DNA from: Desulfocicer vacuolatum DSM 3385 | GTDB lineage: Bacteria > Desulfobacterota > Desulfobacteria > Desulfobacterales > SURF-7 | Reading direction: 5' to 3' | Length of the DNA stretch: 17,040 bases | NCBI GenBank assembly: GCA_945870015.1 | Contig: CAMBQS010000033.1 | Location: 1-17,040 of the forward strand | Shown here: piece by piece, positions 1-6,754 of the stretch | How positions within the stretch are numbered: the first letter of the stretch is position 1 | Layout of the letters: every line of letters starts with the position of its first letter | The notes under the pieces: generated by a model | The model's input: only the letters and a program-made list of their open reading frames with translations | Databases searched by the model: none | Told to the model about the DNA's origin: nothing | Position numbers and translations under genes: made by a program

Positions 1-276
1 ATACCTTTTTATTCCTTTTCGATCGCCCAGCGCCTCATACAACAGATCGCCCAATACCAAGCCCGTATCCTCGACTGTATGGTGGAAATCCACATCCAGG
101 TCACCTTTGGCCTGGATCGTAAGATCAAAAAAACCGTGAACCGAAAACAATGTCAGCATGTGATCAAAAAAAGGAATCCCGGTTGAGATATTCCCAGAGC
201 CGGTTCCGTCCAGATTGAGCTCCATCTGAATACTGGTTTCCTTTGTTTCCCGTATGGTTGATTTTTTCCGTTTCAT
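1..276 (-). CDS. hisB: Imidazoleglycerol-phosphate dehydratase, N-terminal part (cut by window edge)
   Basis: This enzyme dehydrates imidazole-glycerol phosphate to imidazole-acetol phosphate in cytoplasmic histidine biosynthesis. Only the first 92 codons are visible, roughly half of the usual monofunctional length of about 195 residues; the rest lies left of the window. Family hallmarks are clear: the FFDHM motif at residues 36-40 and DFHHTVED at 63-70, whose histidines and glutamate bind the catalytic manganese. Reading starts at the ATG ending at 274, preceded by an AAGGAT ribosome-binding site about nine bases upstream. No histidinol-phosphatase domain is present at the N terminus, so this is the monofunctional type. 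The gene is divergent from the YcaO-TPR gene. Whether other his genes follow cannot be seen. Confidence 0.95.
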   Translation of the reverse strand, partial: MKRKKSTIRETKETSIQMELNLDGTGSGNISTGIPFFDHMLTLFSVHGFFDLTIQAKGDLDVDFHHTVEDTGLVLGDLLYEALGDRKGIKRY

Positions 277-313
277 ATATTCATTATCCTTATAAGATGC
301 TGTTATCATACAT

Positions 314-344
314 TTGACTGAAATTTCTTCTGTTTTCGTATACC
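314..344 (+). promoter_or_regulatory. Weak candidate promoter for the YcaO-TPR gene
   Basis: TTGACT at 314-319 and TATACC at 339-344 are on the plus strand, but the spacer is 19 bases, longer than ideal. Its -10 box overlaps the -10 box of the opposing hisB promoter, so the two polymerases could not bind together if both are real. Confidence 0.25.
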
Positions 345-364
345 GACCTGATACAGAAAGTCAA
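337..364 (-). promoter_or_regulatory. Candidate sigma-70-type promoter for hisB
   Basis: Read on the minus strand, TTGACT (364-359) and TATACG (342-337) are separated by 16 bases and point toward hisB, with an expected start near 330. The -35 box differs from consensus at one position. The call rests on the two boxes only. Confidence 0.4.
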
Positions 365-446
365 GCCATTCTATTTTTTTATTACCATAATGCTATTGAA
401 AATCAGTGACAAGGCGCATACAATCCGGACAGTAAGGAGAAGAATC

Positions 447-2183
447 ATGAGCCGTAAAATAACGCTGAAAGATGCCTTTAAAAAATTTACCCTGGATCAG
501 GATAAAATATTTACCCCGGAAGAAACCGTTCAACGGTTTAAGAAAAAAATAGAAGGTCTGAACATCGATATTCTTGAGCAAACCATTCGAATCGATACAG
601 GAAGGCTGGACATCCCGGTTTTTTTCAGTGTCTGCGGTCCGGACGCGAGAAGAATTACCGGAACCATCAAACAGATGGGAAAAGGCGCTACGCCTTCACA
701 GGCGGAAGCCAGTGCGGTAATGGAATTGGCCGAAAGATTCAGTTTCTTCTCTTTCAGCAGCAATCCGGATAATTTCATCACCGATACTTACAAAAACATG
801 AAAAACCGGGCACTCCCCTTTGAAATGATTGCCAAGTCGGTCCACGATGATCTGCATGACTTTCAAGCATCCAGAGCTGTTTTTGAAAACCTTCCCTTGC
901 AGTGGACACTCGGCTACAACCTGACCCGGCAAGAAGAGGTTTTTGTTCCTTTCACCTGGTTCTATGCCATTAACGAATTCAATGGGCCATCTGCCGGCAA
1001 TTGTACTGAGGAGGCCCTGTCACAGGGGATCTGCGAAATCGTTGAAAGACATGTATCCTCCATCATCAGCCGTGGAAAACTGGATGTTCCGGCCATAAAT
1101 CCGGAATCCGTGACAGACCCCATGGTGGTCGAGATGATCAACAAGTATGAAAAAGCCGGAATCAAGCTGTTTCTTTCCGACTTTTCCCTGGACACCGGCA
1201 TTCCAACTGTGGGTGTCATGGCATATGATCCAGACACCTTCCCCCAAAAAAGCGAAATCATCTGGACGGCGGGTACAACTCCGGATCCCCAGAAGGCATT
1301 GAGCCGGGCTCTTTCAGAAGTCGCGCAACTGGCTGGAGATTTTAACACCGGATCAAACTATGTGGCAAGCGGGCTTCCGAAATTTACAAAACTGGAACAG
1401 ACCCATTTTATCACGACTCCTCAAAAAAGAATCGATATATCCAATCTCCCTGATATTTCAAACAACAACATCCGAATCGAGGTTGAAAATTGCATTCAGG
1501 CCCTTTCCAGAAAAAATATGGAGATCATCTGCATCAACACCATGCATCCGCAACTCGAAATACCTGCGTTTTATACCATCATACCGGGTGCCCATTTCCG
1601 GGAAAGGGCACATGGAACAAGCGTTGGGATGTTCACTGCAAAAATTATCACGGAATCCTATCCTCCGGTCAAGGCCATTCAGGAGCTGAAAAAAATTGAG
1701 GCCCAACTGCCAAACCGGTACTATCTGAAGTTCTATACAGGCACCTCAATGCTTTCCGATGGAAAACCGGAACAGGCGATGGACTTCTTTCAGCAAGCCC
1801 TTGCTCTTCACCCGACGAAACAGGACATACCGAGCATTTACTCCTATATGGGTGTCTGTCTGAAAGAGATGGAAAAATATGAACAAGCCCTTGAAACGCT
1901 GTCAAAAGGGGAAAAACTGGATCCGGAAAGAACCGATATCTACAATTTAATGGGTTTTTGCAACTTTAAATTAAAAAGGCATGAAGAGGCCATCGCATGC
2001 TTTCAAAAAGTGCTTGAGCTGAATCCGAACTCTGCCATTGACTATGCCAACATTGCCTCAAACTACCGGGACATGGGGAACAAGGAAAAAGCGATTCAAT
2101 ACTACACCATGGCGCTGGAACTGGATGCATCCATCGAATTTGCGGCAGAAAATCTGAAAAAACTAAAACCATCCATGGAGTGA
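447..2183 (+). CDS. YcaO-domain protein with C-terminal TPR repeats
   Basis: YcaO enzymes use ATP to activate a peptide amide carbonyl, giving azolines, thioamides or amidines; the stand-alone type, like E. coli YcaO, is linked genetically to RimO-dependent modification of ribosomal protein S12. In this 578-residue protein, three ATP-site regions of the fold are visible: a Ser-Ala-Glu-rich helix ending ELAERFS (about 84-99), EALSQGICEIVERH (about 189-202) and ALSRALSEVAQ (about 284-294). Four TPR-like units follow at about 425-456, 462-493, 496-527 and 529-561, so the layout and length resemble E. coli YcaO (586 residues), not azoline synthetases, which typically end in a proline-rich PxPxP tail. 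The start at 447 is chosen because AAGGAG (434-439) sits 7 bases upstream; an in-frame ATG at 390 lacks such a site. No tfuA, E1-like partner or obvious precursor peptide is adjacent. The substrate is unknown. Confidence 0.85.
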   Translation: MSRKITLKDAFKKFTLDQDKIFTPEETVQRFKKKIEGLNIDILEQTIRIDTGRLDIPVFFSVCGPDARRITGTIKQMGKGATPSQAEASAVMELAERFSFFSFSSNPDNFITDTYKNMKNRALPFEMIAKSVHDDLHDFQASRAVFENLPLQWTLGYNLTRQEEVFVPFTWFYAINEFNGPSAGNCTEEALSQGICEIVERHVSSIISRGKLDVPAINPESVTDPMVVEMINKYEKAGIKLFLSDFSLDTGIPTVGVMAYDPDTFPQKSEIIWTAGTTPDPQKALSRALSEVAQLAGDFNTGSNYVASGLPKFTKLEQTHFITTPQKRIDISNLPDISNNNIRIEVENCIQALSRKNMEIICINTMHPQLEIPAFYTIIPGAHFRERAHGTSVGMFTAKIITESYPPVKAIQELKKIEAQLPNRYYLKFYTGTSMLSDGKPEQAMDFFQQALALHPTKQDIPSIYSYMGVCLKEMEKYEQALETLSKGEKLDPERTDIYNLMGFCNFKLKRHEEAIACFQKVLELNPNSAIDYANIASNYRDMGNKEKAIQYYTMALELDASIEFAAENLKKLKPSME

Positions 2184-2236
2184 CAGAATCAATCCTGTGG
2201 ACTGTCTTTTCACTCTCGCTGATACAGATATGGATA

Positions 2237-3049
2237 TCAAAATTCCGGCAGGATGAACTCCGATCCGTTCCGGCCTAAAAATTCCCTTGCCAACCGGATG
2301 TAATCAATAGAACCATAAGAATTCTTCTTATAGAAAACAACCGGTTGTCCGACACTATTGCTGGCTGCAATGGTGGTGTTGCCTCGAATAACGGTTTTAA
2401 AAACCAGATGGCTGCATCGTTTGTCCGTATTCAGTTTTTCCATAATCATTTGGCTGACATGGGTCCTTTTATCATAAAAGGTGGCAACAATGCCGGTAAT
2501 GGCAATATCCGGATTGATATCCTCTTTGATTGTGGCTATCGTATCAAACAGATTATCCAGTGCCGCAAACGCATAGGGCTGCGTCTGGCAGGGAACCAGC
2601 ACCTCCGTAGCAAAGGAAAAAACATTTACGGTAAGAAGTGACAGGCTCGGTGGCGTATCCAGCAGGATCACATCATATTCCGTGCGAATACCGGCAAGTG
2701 CCTTTTTCAGCTTATTCTCCCTGCCCATCTCTTTGATCAGTTCAATCTCTGCCCCGGCAAGATCAACATGGGAAGGGATTAAATCAATTCCGGGCCATGC
2801 TGTACTGATGATCGCTTCCTTGGCGGAAACTTTCTGGGGATTCATGATGAGGTCGTAGGTACTGAATCCAGTCCGGCCGGAATCCAATCCAAATCCGCTT
2901 GTTGTATTTCCCTGGGGATCCATATCAACGACCAATACCTTCTGGCCCTCCATGGAAAGCGCCGCGCCTAAATTCACAACGGTTGCTGTTTTACCAACCC
3001 CTCCCTTTTCATTTGCTACTGCAACAGTTCTTGCCAATTTTGCTGTCAT
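2237..3049 (-). CDS. Orphan ParA/Soj-family ATPase
   Basis: ParA-type ATPases form ATP-dependent dimers on DNA or the nucleoid and position chromosomes, plasmids or large protein cargo. This 270-residue protein has the deviant Walker A KGGVGKT (15-21) with its signature first lysine, the VVDMDPQGN switch (40-48) and Walker B LLDTPP (129-134). Its length fits the small type, without the N-terminal DNA-binding domain of plasmid type Ia proteins. The ATG at 3049 is chosen because GGAG (3061-3058) lies 8 bases upstream; an in-frame GTG at 3082 and an ATG at 3055 are less well placed. No parB is adjacent, so this is not an ordinary parAB locus and a cargo-positioning role is possible. It lies 88 bases downstream of the dynamin-like gene on the same strand. 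A weak promoter-like pair, TTGAAT (3141-3136) and TAAGAT (3119-3114), could give separate expression. Confidence 0.9.
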   Translation of the reverse strand: MTAKLARTVAVANEKGGVGKTATVVNLGAALSMEGQKVLVVDMDPQGNTTSGFGLDSGRTGFSTYDLIMNPQKVSAKEAIISTAWPGIDLIPSHVDLAGAEIELIKEMGRENKLKKALAGIRTEYDVILLDTPPSLSLLTVNVFSFATEVLVPCQTQPYAFAALDNLFDTIATIKEDINPDIAITGIVATFYDKRTHVSQMIMEKLNTDKRCSHLVFKTVIRGNTTIAASNSVGQPVVFYKKNSYGSIDYIRLAREFLGRNGSEFILPEF

Positions 3050-3137
3050 CTGCATTTCTCCATTATTTATTCGGATTATCACAAATGCTTAGACCTATCA
3101 TTGTTTTCGCCATATCTTAAAATCCGGTCTTCTCCAT

Positions 3138-5393
3138 TCAACCGCCATCTGAAATCCCGGATAACGCATTGTCTATTTTATCAATGTGTTTGTATATATT
3201 CAAAACTTTTTCTTCCGTATCTCTCAATATCTTAAAAACTCTTTCTTTGTCAATCCGCTTTTCGTCTATCAATTGTGTGAGTTCAACCAGGTCGGTATTA
3301 TAGGCCTGAAACCGGTTGACCAGTGTCTCAAAATAGTGGGAAGCTGCGGTTTCAATCAGTTTGACCAGGTCTTGAAACTTGATATTCTCCCGGTAAGTCT
3401 TAAAGTGAAACAAAATTGAAATTTCTGTTTCACGTTTCATGCACCGGATCCCGTCTTTGATCGCTTGATAAACATCATCTTCCTTTTCACGAATCGGCTT
3501 TTTAAATATTTTTTTAAAGGCGTTCCGTAGTTTATATAAACCAAACCAGAGTACAGCCTCTGTTTTTACCCTTGCCGAATATCGCATGACCGCAAAAGCT
3601 GTCGGTATCTGAAGCCCTGCGAGTCTTTTTATGGATTCGATATCCAATGATCCTGGTTTTCTCTCCAGTTTCTGCATCATTTTAATATCATAATTTCCAA
3701 GAGTTTTTTCATAACCGGCAAGGGCATCCACTACCATGCCGTCAAATGGCTGGGAAACAGAATCCAATGTGCCGACGATTTTTCTTTCCTCTGATTTAAT
3801 AAAACCAATAATCGCAGGATTGATTTTTTCAGCCATCATATTGTCAAGAGCGTGTTTGAATTCCTGATAAATTAGATAGAGTGTATCTGTGAATCCTTTT
3901 GTTTTCAAAACCGCCTCATACTGTTCAATCTGTATGGTATAATTTTTTATGAAAGCCGTTATCTCCGGAACAACTCCTCCGGATCTGTTTTCAAAAAAAG
4001 AATCGATGTCACTTCTCAGTTCACTCTTTGCACGATTCTCACAACCATCCAGTGTGTTTCTGATCATAGACTTGATACGGTGCATTTTTTCCTGATTTTT
4101 CTGAATATCTTTCAGTATTCTGCCTGCGCTCTGTTCATCTCCTTTCATAATTTCCTGATTCAGTCTGGTCCATTGCAATACCCCTGCGGAAATAACGCCT
4201 AAGCGGTCCAGATGATTCCGAAGAAGCAGCGGGTATCGTTCAATGGTGACCTTTTTTTGAAACACCGCATCAAACCGTTCTTTTTCCCTGTTTGAAAAAT
4301 CAATCAGCTCCTTTTCGGCAGCCCACTGTTCCAATCGTTTCCGGTCCCGATCGCTCAAATCTCCGGATATCTCTTTGGCTCGGAATAGATCAAACAGGGA
4401 TGAAAACGCAAACAGCTCCGGGTCCGGTTTTAAAATCGATACCTCATCCCGGATTCCGGCAATCAGCGCTGTCATTCCTTCCAGTGTTTCATGCTCTGAA
4501 AAATCGCAGTTTACAACAAACATCGTGTTGTCCATAATCCCCATCTTTCGAATCATGGATAGGAACCGGATATCTGCCTGACGTAGTCCGGTCCGGCTGC
4601 TGATTACATAAACAAGCATATTGGCCAGAAGAAGATAATCCTGTATCATGGCAAGATGAAGCGGATTGGAAGAATCACTTCCCTGACAATCTGCAATTTC
4701 AATGTTCTCTTCAATGGTGGTGGAGTTTATCTCCAGTTGAATATCCTTCAGATAAACCGCAAGAACCTCATCTCCGGAAAAATTCCGATGTTCGGAAAAC
4801 ATCTCTCCTTCATAAATCCGTTTGCCGCCGTCAGAAGTAACAATACCTTCTACCCGGTCATACCCTTTTAAATAGGAAGATAAAATTACACTGTTAACAT
4901 TTCTTGTTCCCTGTGTGATCAGTTGATCGGAACTCAAAGATTGGAGTACTGCTGCGAGGTATTTTCGATCCGATATTCTTCTGATATCAAAAGTTTCATA
5001 ATCGGAATTCTTTATGACGGAAGGGAAAAACGCAAGCGCCTGATCAATTTCCTGATTTACCTCATCCCATGATTTAAAAAAAAGGGTCGCGCTGAGCATG
5101 GAACCCTTGCGGATTCGTGTAACAATGGCGGTGACGACTCCGGCTCCCCGTTTCAGGTAATCACCGTGAAAAAGTGTATTCACAAAAGTACTTTTACCGG
5201 ATTTAATCGGACCGACAGCCGCCACCCTCATGATTTCATCCGGCAGCCTTTTCTGTATATTTTCACAGGTTTTTTTCCAGCTTGTGAAATTTCTTTCAGA
5301 AAAACCAGTAGCAGACTCGGCAGATTCAAAAAGATCCGCAATTTCAGCGGAAATCTGTATTATTTCATTCTTAAAAAAAACAAACTTGTCCAT
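3138..5393 (-). CDS. Dynamin-family large GTPase
   Basis: Bacterial dynamin-like proteins are large GTPases that bind and remodel membranes. In this 751-residue protein the G1 loop GPIKSGKST is at 61-69, followed by GAGVVTAIVTRIR (about 84-96) with the G2 threonine. G3 is DCQG (235-238), and the expected G4 position reads VNCDFSE (294-300) in place of the usual NKxD. The C-terminal half is helical and charged, as expected for the dynamin stalk, and ends in a coiled-coil-like stretch. There is no signal peptide or clear membrane-spanning segment; a basic, partly hydrophobic region near residues 590-635 might contact membrane. ATG at 5393 is annotated; a TTG two codons upstream (5399) is equally possible because GGGGGG (5413-5408) lies 8 bases before it. 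The gene precedes parA in the same direction. Neither the family member's role nor its partner is known; the GTPase assignment is secure, membrane remodelling is inferred from the family. Confidence 0.85.
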   Translation of the reverse strand: MDKFVFFKNEIIQISAEIADLFESAESATGFSERNFTSWKKTCENIQKRLPDEIMRVAAVGPIKSGKSTFVNTLFHGDYLKRGAGVVTAIVTRIRKGSMLSATLFFKSWDEVNQEIDQALAFFPSVIKNSDYETFDIRRISDRKYLAAVLQSLSSDQLITQGTRNVNSVILSSYLKGYDRVEGIVTSDGGKRIYEGEMFSEHRNFSGDEVLAVYLKDIQLEINSTTIEENIEIADCQGSDSSNPLHLAMIQDYLLLANMLVYVISSRTGLRQADIRFLSMIRKMGIMDNTMFVVNCDFSEHETLEGMTALIAGIRDEVSILKPDPELFAFSSLFDLFRAKEISGDLSDRDRKRLEQWAAEKELIDFSNREKERFDAVFQKKVTIERYPLLLRNHLDRLGVISAGVLQWTRLNQEIMKGDEQSAGRILKDIQKNQEKMHRIKSMIRNTLDGCENRAKSELRSDIDSFFENRSGGVVPEITAFIKNYTIQIEQYEAVLKTKGFTDTLYLIYQEFKHALDNMMAEKINPAIIGFIKSEERKIVGTLDSVSQPFDGMVVDALAGYEKTLGNYDIKMMQKLERKPGSLDIESIKRLAGLQIPTAFAVMRYSARVKTEAVLWFGLYKLRNAFKKIFKKPIREKEDDVYQAIKDGIRCMKRETEISILFHFKTYRENIKFQDLVKLIETAASHYFETLVNRFQAYNTDLVELTQLIDEKRIDKERVFKILRDTEEKVLNIYKHIDKIDNALSGISDGG

Positions 5394-5424
5394 ATACAAT
5401 CCATTTTCCCCCCAATAGGCGATG

Positions 5425-5454
5425 ATTACTAAAATATTATCAAGTATTTGTCAA
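5425..5454 (-). promoter_or_regulatory. Candidate promoter for the dynamin-like GTPase gene
   Basis: A perfect TTGACA -35 box (5454-5449, minus strand) is followed after 18 bases by AGTAAT (5430-5425). The start would fall near 5418, giving a short leader that contains the G-rich ribosome-binding site. Confidence 0.5.
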
Positions 5455-5524
5455 AATAATTTCCGCACTCCCTTTATTTATAAGATTTTTTTTTATCAAT
5501 CCGATAAGCTTCAAACATAACTCC

Positions 5525-5553
5525 TTGTAAAATTAAAGACTTTATGCTATGAT
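5525..5553 (+). promoter_or_regulatory. Sigma-70-type promoter for the Cys-rich small gene
   Basis: TTGTAA (5525-5530) and TATGAT (5548-5553) are separated by the optimal 17 bases. The expected start is near 5560, about 40 bases before the ATG of the four-cysteine protein. Confidence 0.6.
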
Positions 5554-5599
5554 GCTTGAATTCGCAAAGGATTGAAAAAAAAATAGGAAAAAAAAATCC

Positions 5600-5761
5600 A
5601 TGTCAGACAAACACCCGGAATGCCCTTTATATAACCCTTTAAACTGCAAAGAATACTATAATCCAAAATTATGTGCCTTTGTCAGAAAAGATAAAATATG
5701 CCAGAAGAAAAAAAAACCGAAATCAAAAAATGAAGATGAGAGCCAATTTCAAAACGATTGA
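5600..5761 (+). CDS. Four-cysteine small protein, 53 residues
   Basis: The family is not recognised. The ORF encodes a small soluble protein with cysteines at residues 8, 16, 25 and 34, that is, spacings of 7, 8 and 8 residues. Tyr, Asn and Pro surround the first three cysteines; a strongly basic Lys-rich stretch (residues 35-43) and an acidic tail follow. Four regularly spaced cysteines suggest metal binding (zinc or Fe-S) or disulfides, but they are not CxxC pairs, so this is inference. There is no signal peptide. Support for a real gene comes from a good upstream promoter (5525-5553), an AGGAA sequence about 10 bases before the ATG, and the non-random residue pattern. Residues 48-53 and the stop codon lie inside the repeat element that begins at 5740, so the original C terminus was probably different. 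Confidence 0.6.
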   Translation: MSDKHPECPLYNPLNCKEYYNPKLCAFVRKDKICQKKKKPKSKNEDESQFQND

Positions 5762-5882
5762 AAAGCGTCACACCGGCGAAAGCCGATGTCCAGAAAAGAA
5801 CTGAAAATACTGGATAGTGTTACGCTTTACTTCGTGTCCGGCTTTCGCCGGAACGACAACAACAGACTTTTGAAATTGGCTC
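5740..5882. mobile_element. MITE-like element with nested inverted repeats
   Basis: The ends are a perfect 15-bp inverted repeat: GAGCCAATTTCAAAA at 5740-5754 and its complement at 5868-5882. The sequence ATGA directly flanks both ends (5736-5739 and 5883-5886), consistent with a 4-bp target duplication. Inside is a second perfect 13-bp inverted repeat, CCGGCGAAAGCCG (5773-5785) and its complement (5839-5851), plus partial matches around AAAGCGT and TCCAG, so the whole element can fold into a long interrupted hairpin. It has no room for a transposase. The inner motif resembles the short CCGG-GAAA-CCGG palindromes dispersed in many proteobacterial genomes. It lies between the convergent Cys-rich gene and yqgE and overlaps the end of the former. 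Confidence 0.6.
5773..5851. terminator. Hairpins that may end both flanking transcripts
   Basis: Each copy of the internal motif forms a small hairpin with a 4-bp CGGC/GCCG stem around GAAA or TTTC (5774-5785 and 5839-5850), and the two copies also pair with each other. They sit between two convergent genes. No long T-run follows, so intrinsic termination is only a possibility. Confidence 0.25.
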
Positions 5883-5932
5883 ATGATCCCTGACTTTTTT
5901 CAAAAAGGCCCGGCAATATCCCCAAAAATAAA

Positions 5933-6511
5933 TCAGGCCGTACCGGCTGCATCCGTTAATTTCATTGGATCAATGCCGATCGATTCCATTGCCCGATCCC
6001 ATCTTGATTCAATTGGCACATGAAAAATCAACTCGTTTGAAACCAGCCCGGTCAACCAGGCATTTGCTGACAGCTCCGACTCCAGTTGAGATTGCCCCCA
6101 GCCGGCGCATCCAAGAGAAATCAGAAAAGAGTTTACCCGCCCTTCTCCGTGAGCAATCGATTCCAGGATATCCCTTGTATTGCTCAGTGCAAGTGCAGGC
6201 GTAATATTCACACAACCATCCCAATCAAAAGGCGGCCCATGAAGGATGAATAGTTCTCCCATATGAACAGGGCCTCCGGCAAAAATCGTAATGGATTCCG
6301 CTTCTGCCGAATAATCGATTTTCAACTCATTAAAAACCTCCTTTGCAGAGATAAAAGGATGAATGCGATTAATCACAACCCCAAGCGCACCTGCTTCCGT
6401 ATGCTCACAGATGCAGGTTACTGTCTGTGAAAAATTCGGATCTTTCAGACTCGGCATGGCCATCAGCATCTGCCCCTTTAAATATGACTGCAAACCTGTC
6501 TCCATATTCAT
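5933..6511 (-). CDS. yqgE: YqgE/AlgH family protein (UPF0301)
   Basis: This is a member of the conserved YqgE/AlgH family, whose biochemical role is not established; in Pseudomonas the relative AlgH influences alginate production. The 192-residue length is normal (E. coli YqgE has 187). The recognisable pattern is intact: LKGQMLMAMPSLKDPNF near the N terminus, ALGVVINR, the FAGGPV segment, and SLGCAGWGQSQLESEL, typical of the family's C-terminal half. No membrane segment or signal peptide is seen. The start at 6511 follows an AAGGAAA ribosome-binding site five bases upstream; the reading frame stays open further upstream to 6613 but without family similarity. The gene is divergent from the glycerate kinase gene and convergent with the Cys-rich gene across the repeat element. 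Confidence 0.93.
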   Translation of the reverse strand: MNMETGLQSYLKGQMLMAMPSLKDPNFSQTVTCICEHTEAGALGVVINRIHPFISAKEVFNELKIDYSAEAESITIFAGGPVHMGELFILHGPPFDWDGCVNITPALALSNTRDILESIAHGEGRVNSFLISLGCAGWGQSQLESELSANAWLTGLVSNELIFHVPIESRWDRAMESIGIDPMKLTDAAGTA

Positions 6512-6598
6512 GGGTCTTTCCTTATTTTCAATTTCCTGTTTTGCTCCGTTGGTGTACCTGGAAAACGGAGAGCAGCTTCCATTCAAACTGAGCTTCAG

Positions 6599-6625
6599 AT
6601 TATGTTTTACCAATCACAAAGTCAA
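6599..6625 (-). promoter_or_regulatory. Candidate promoter for yqgE
   Basis: On the minus strand TTGACT (6625-6620) and CATAAT (6604-6599) are separated by 15 bases, slightly short. Both boxes match consensus at five of six positions. The leader would be about 80 bases. Confidence 0.4.
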
Positions 6626-6716
6626 GAATGGATCAATACTTATCCCGTGCTCGTCCGATAACCTGATTTTTGAAATTTCCTGTCAGCGGAATCAGCATCA
6701 CCGGCATGAATGCATA

Positions 6717-6745
6717 TTGAACTTTTCAAAACAGCAGGGTAACAT
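6717..6745 (+). promoter_or_regulatory. Candidate promoter close to the glycerate kinase start
   Basis: TTGAAC (6717-6722) and TAACAT (6740-6745) have a 17-base spacer. A start six to eight bases after the -10 box would fall at about 6752, just before the ATG at 6755, which would make the message nearly leaderless. Confidence 0.4.
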
Positions 6746-6754
6746 CATAATACG

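Noticed and set aside
962..1348. A 128-codon frame opposite the YcaO domain
   Set aside because: It is antisense to the conserved ATP-site region with no independent start signals.
2184..2236. Terminator sought between the convergent YcaO-TPR and parA genes
   Set aside because: No stable inverted repeat or T-run was found in these 53 bases.
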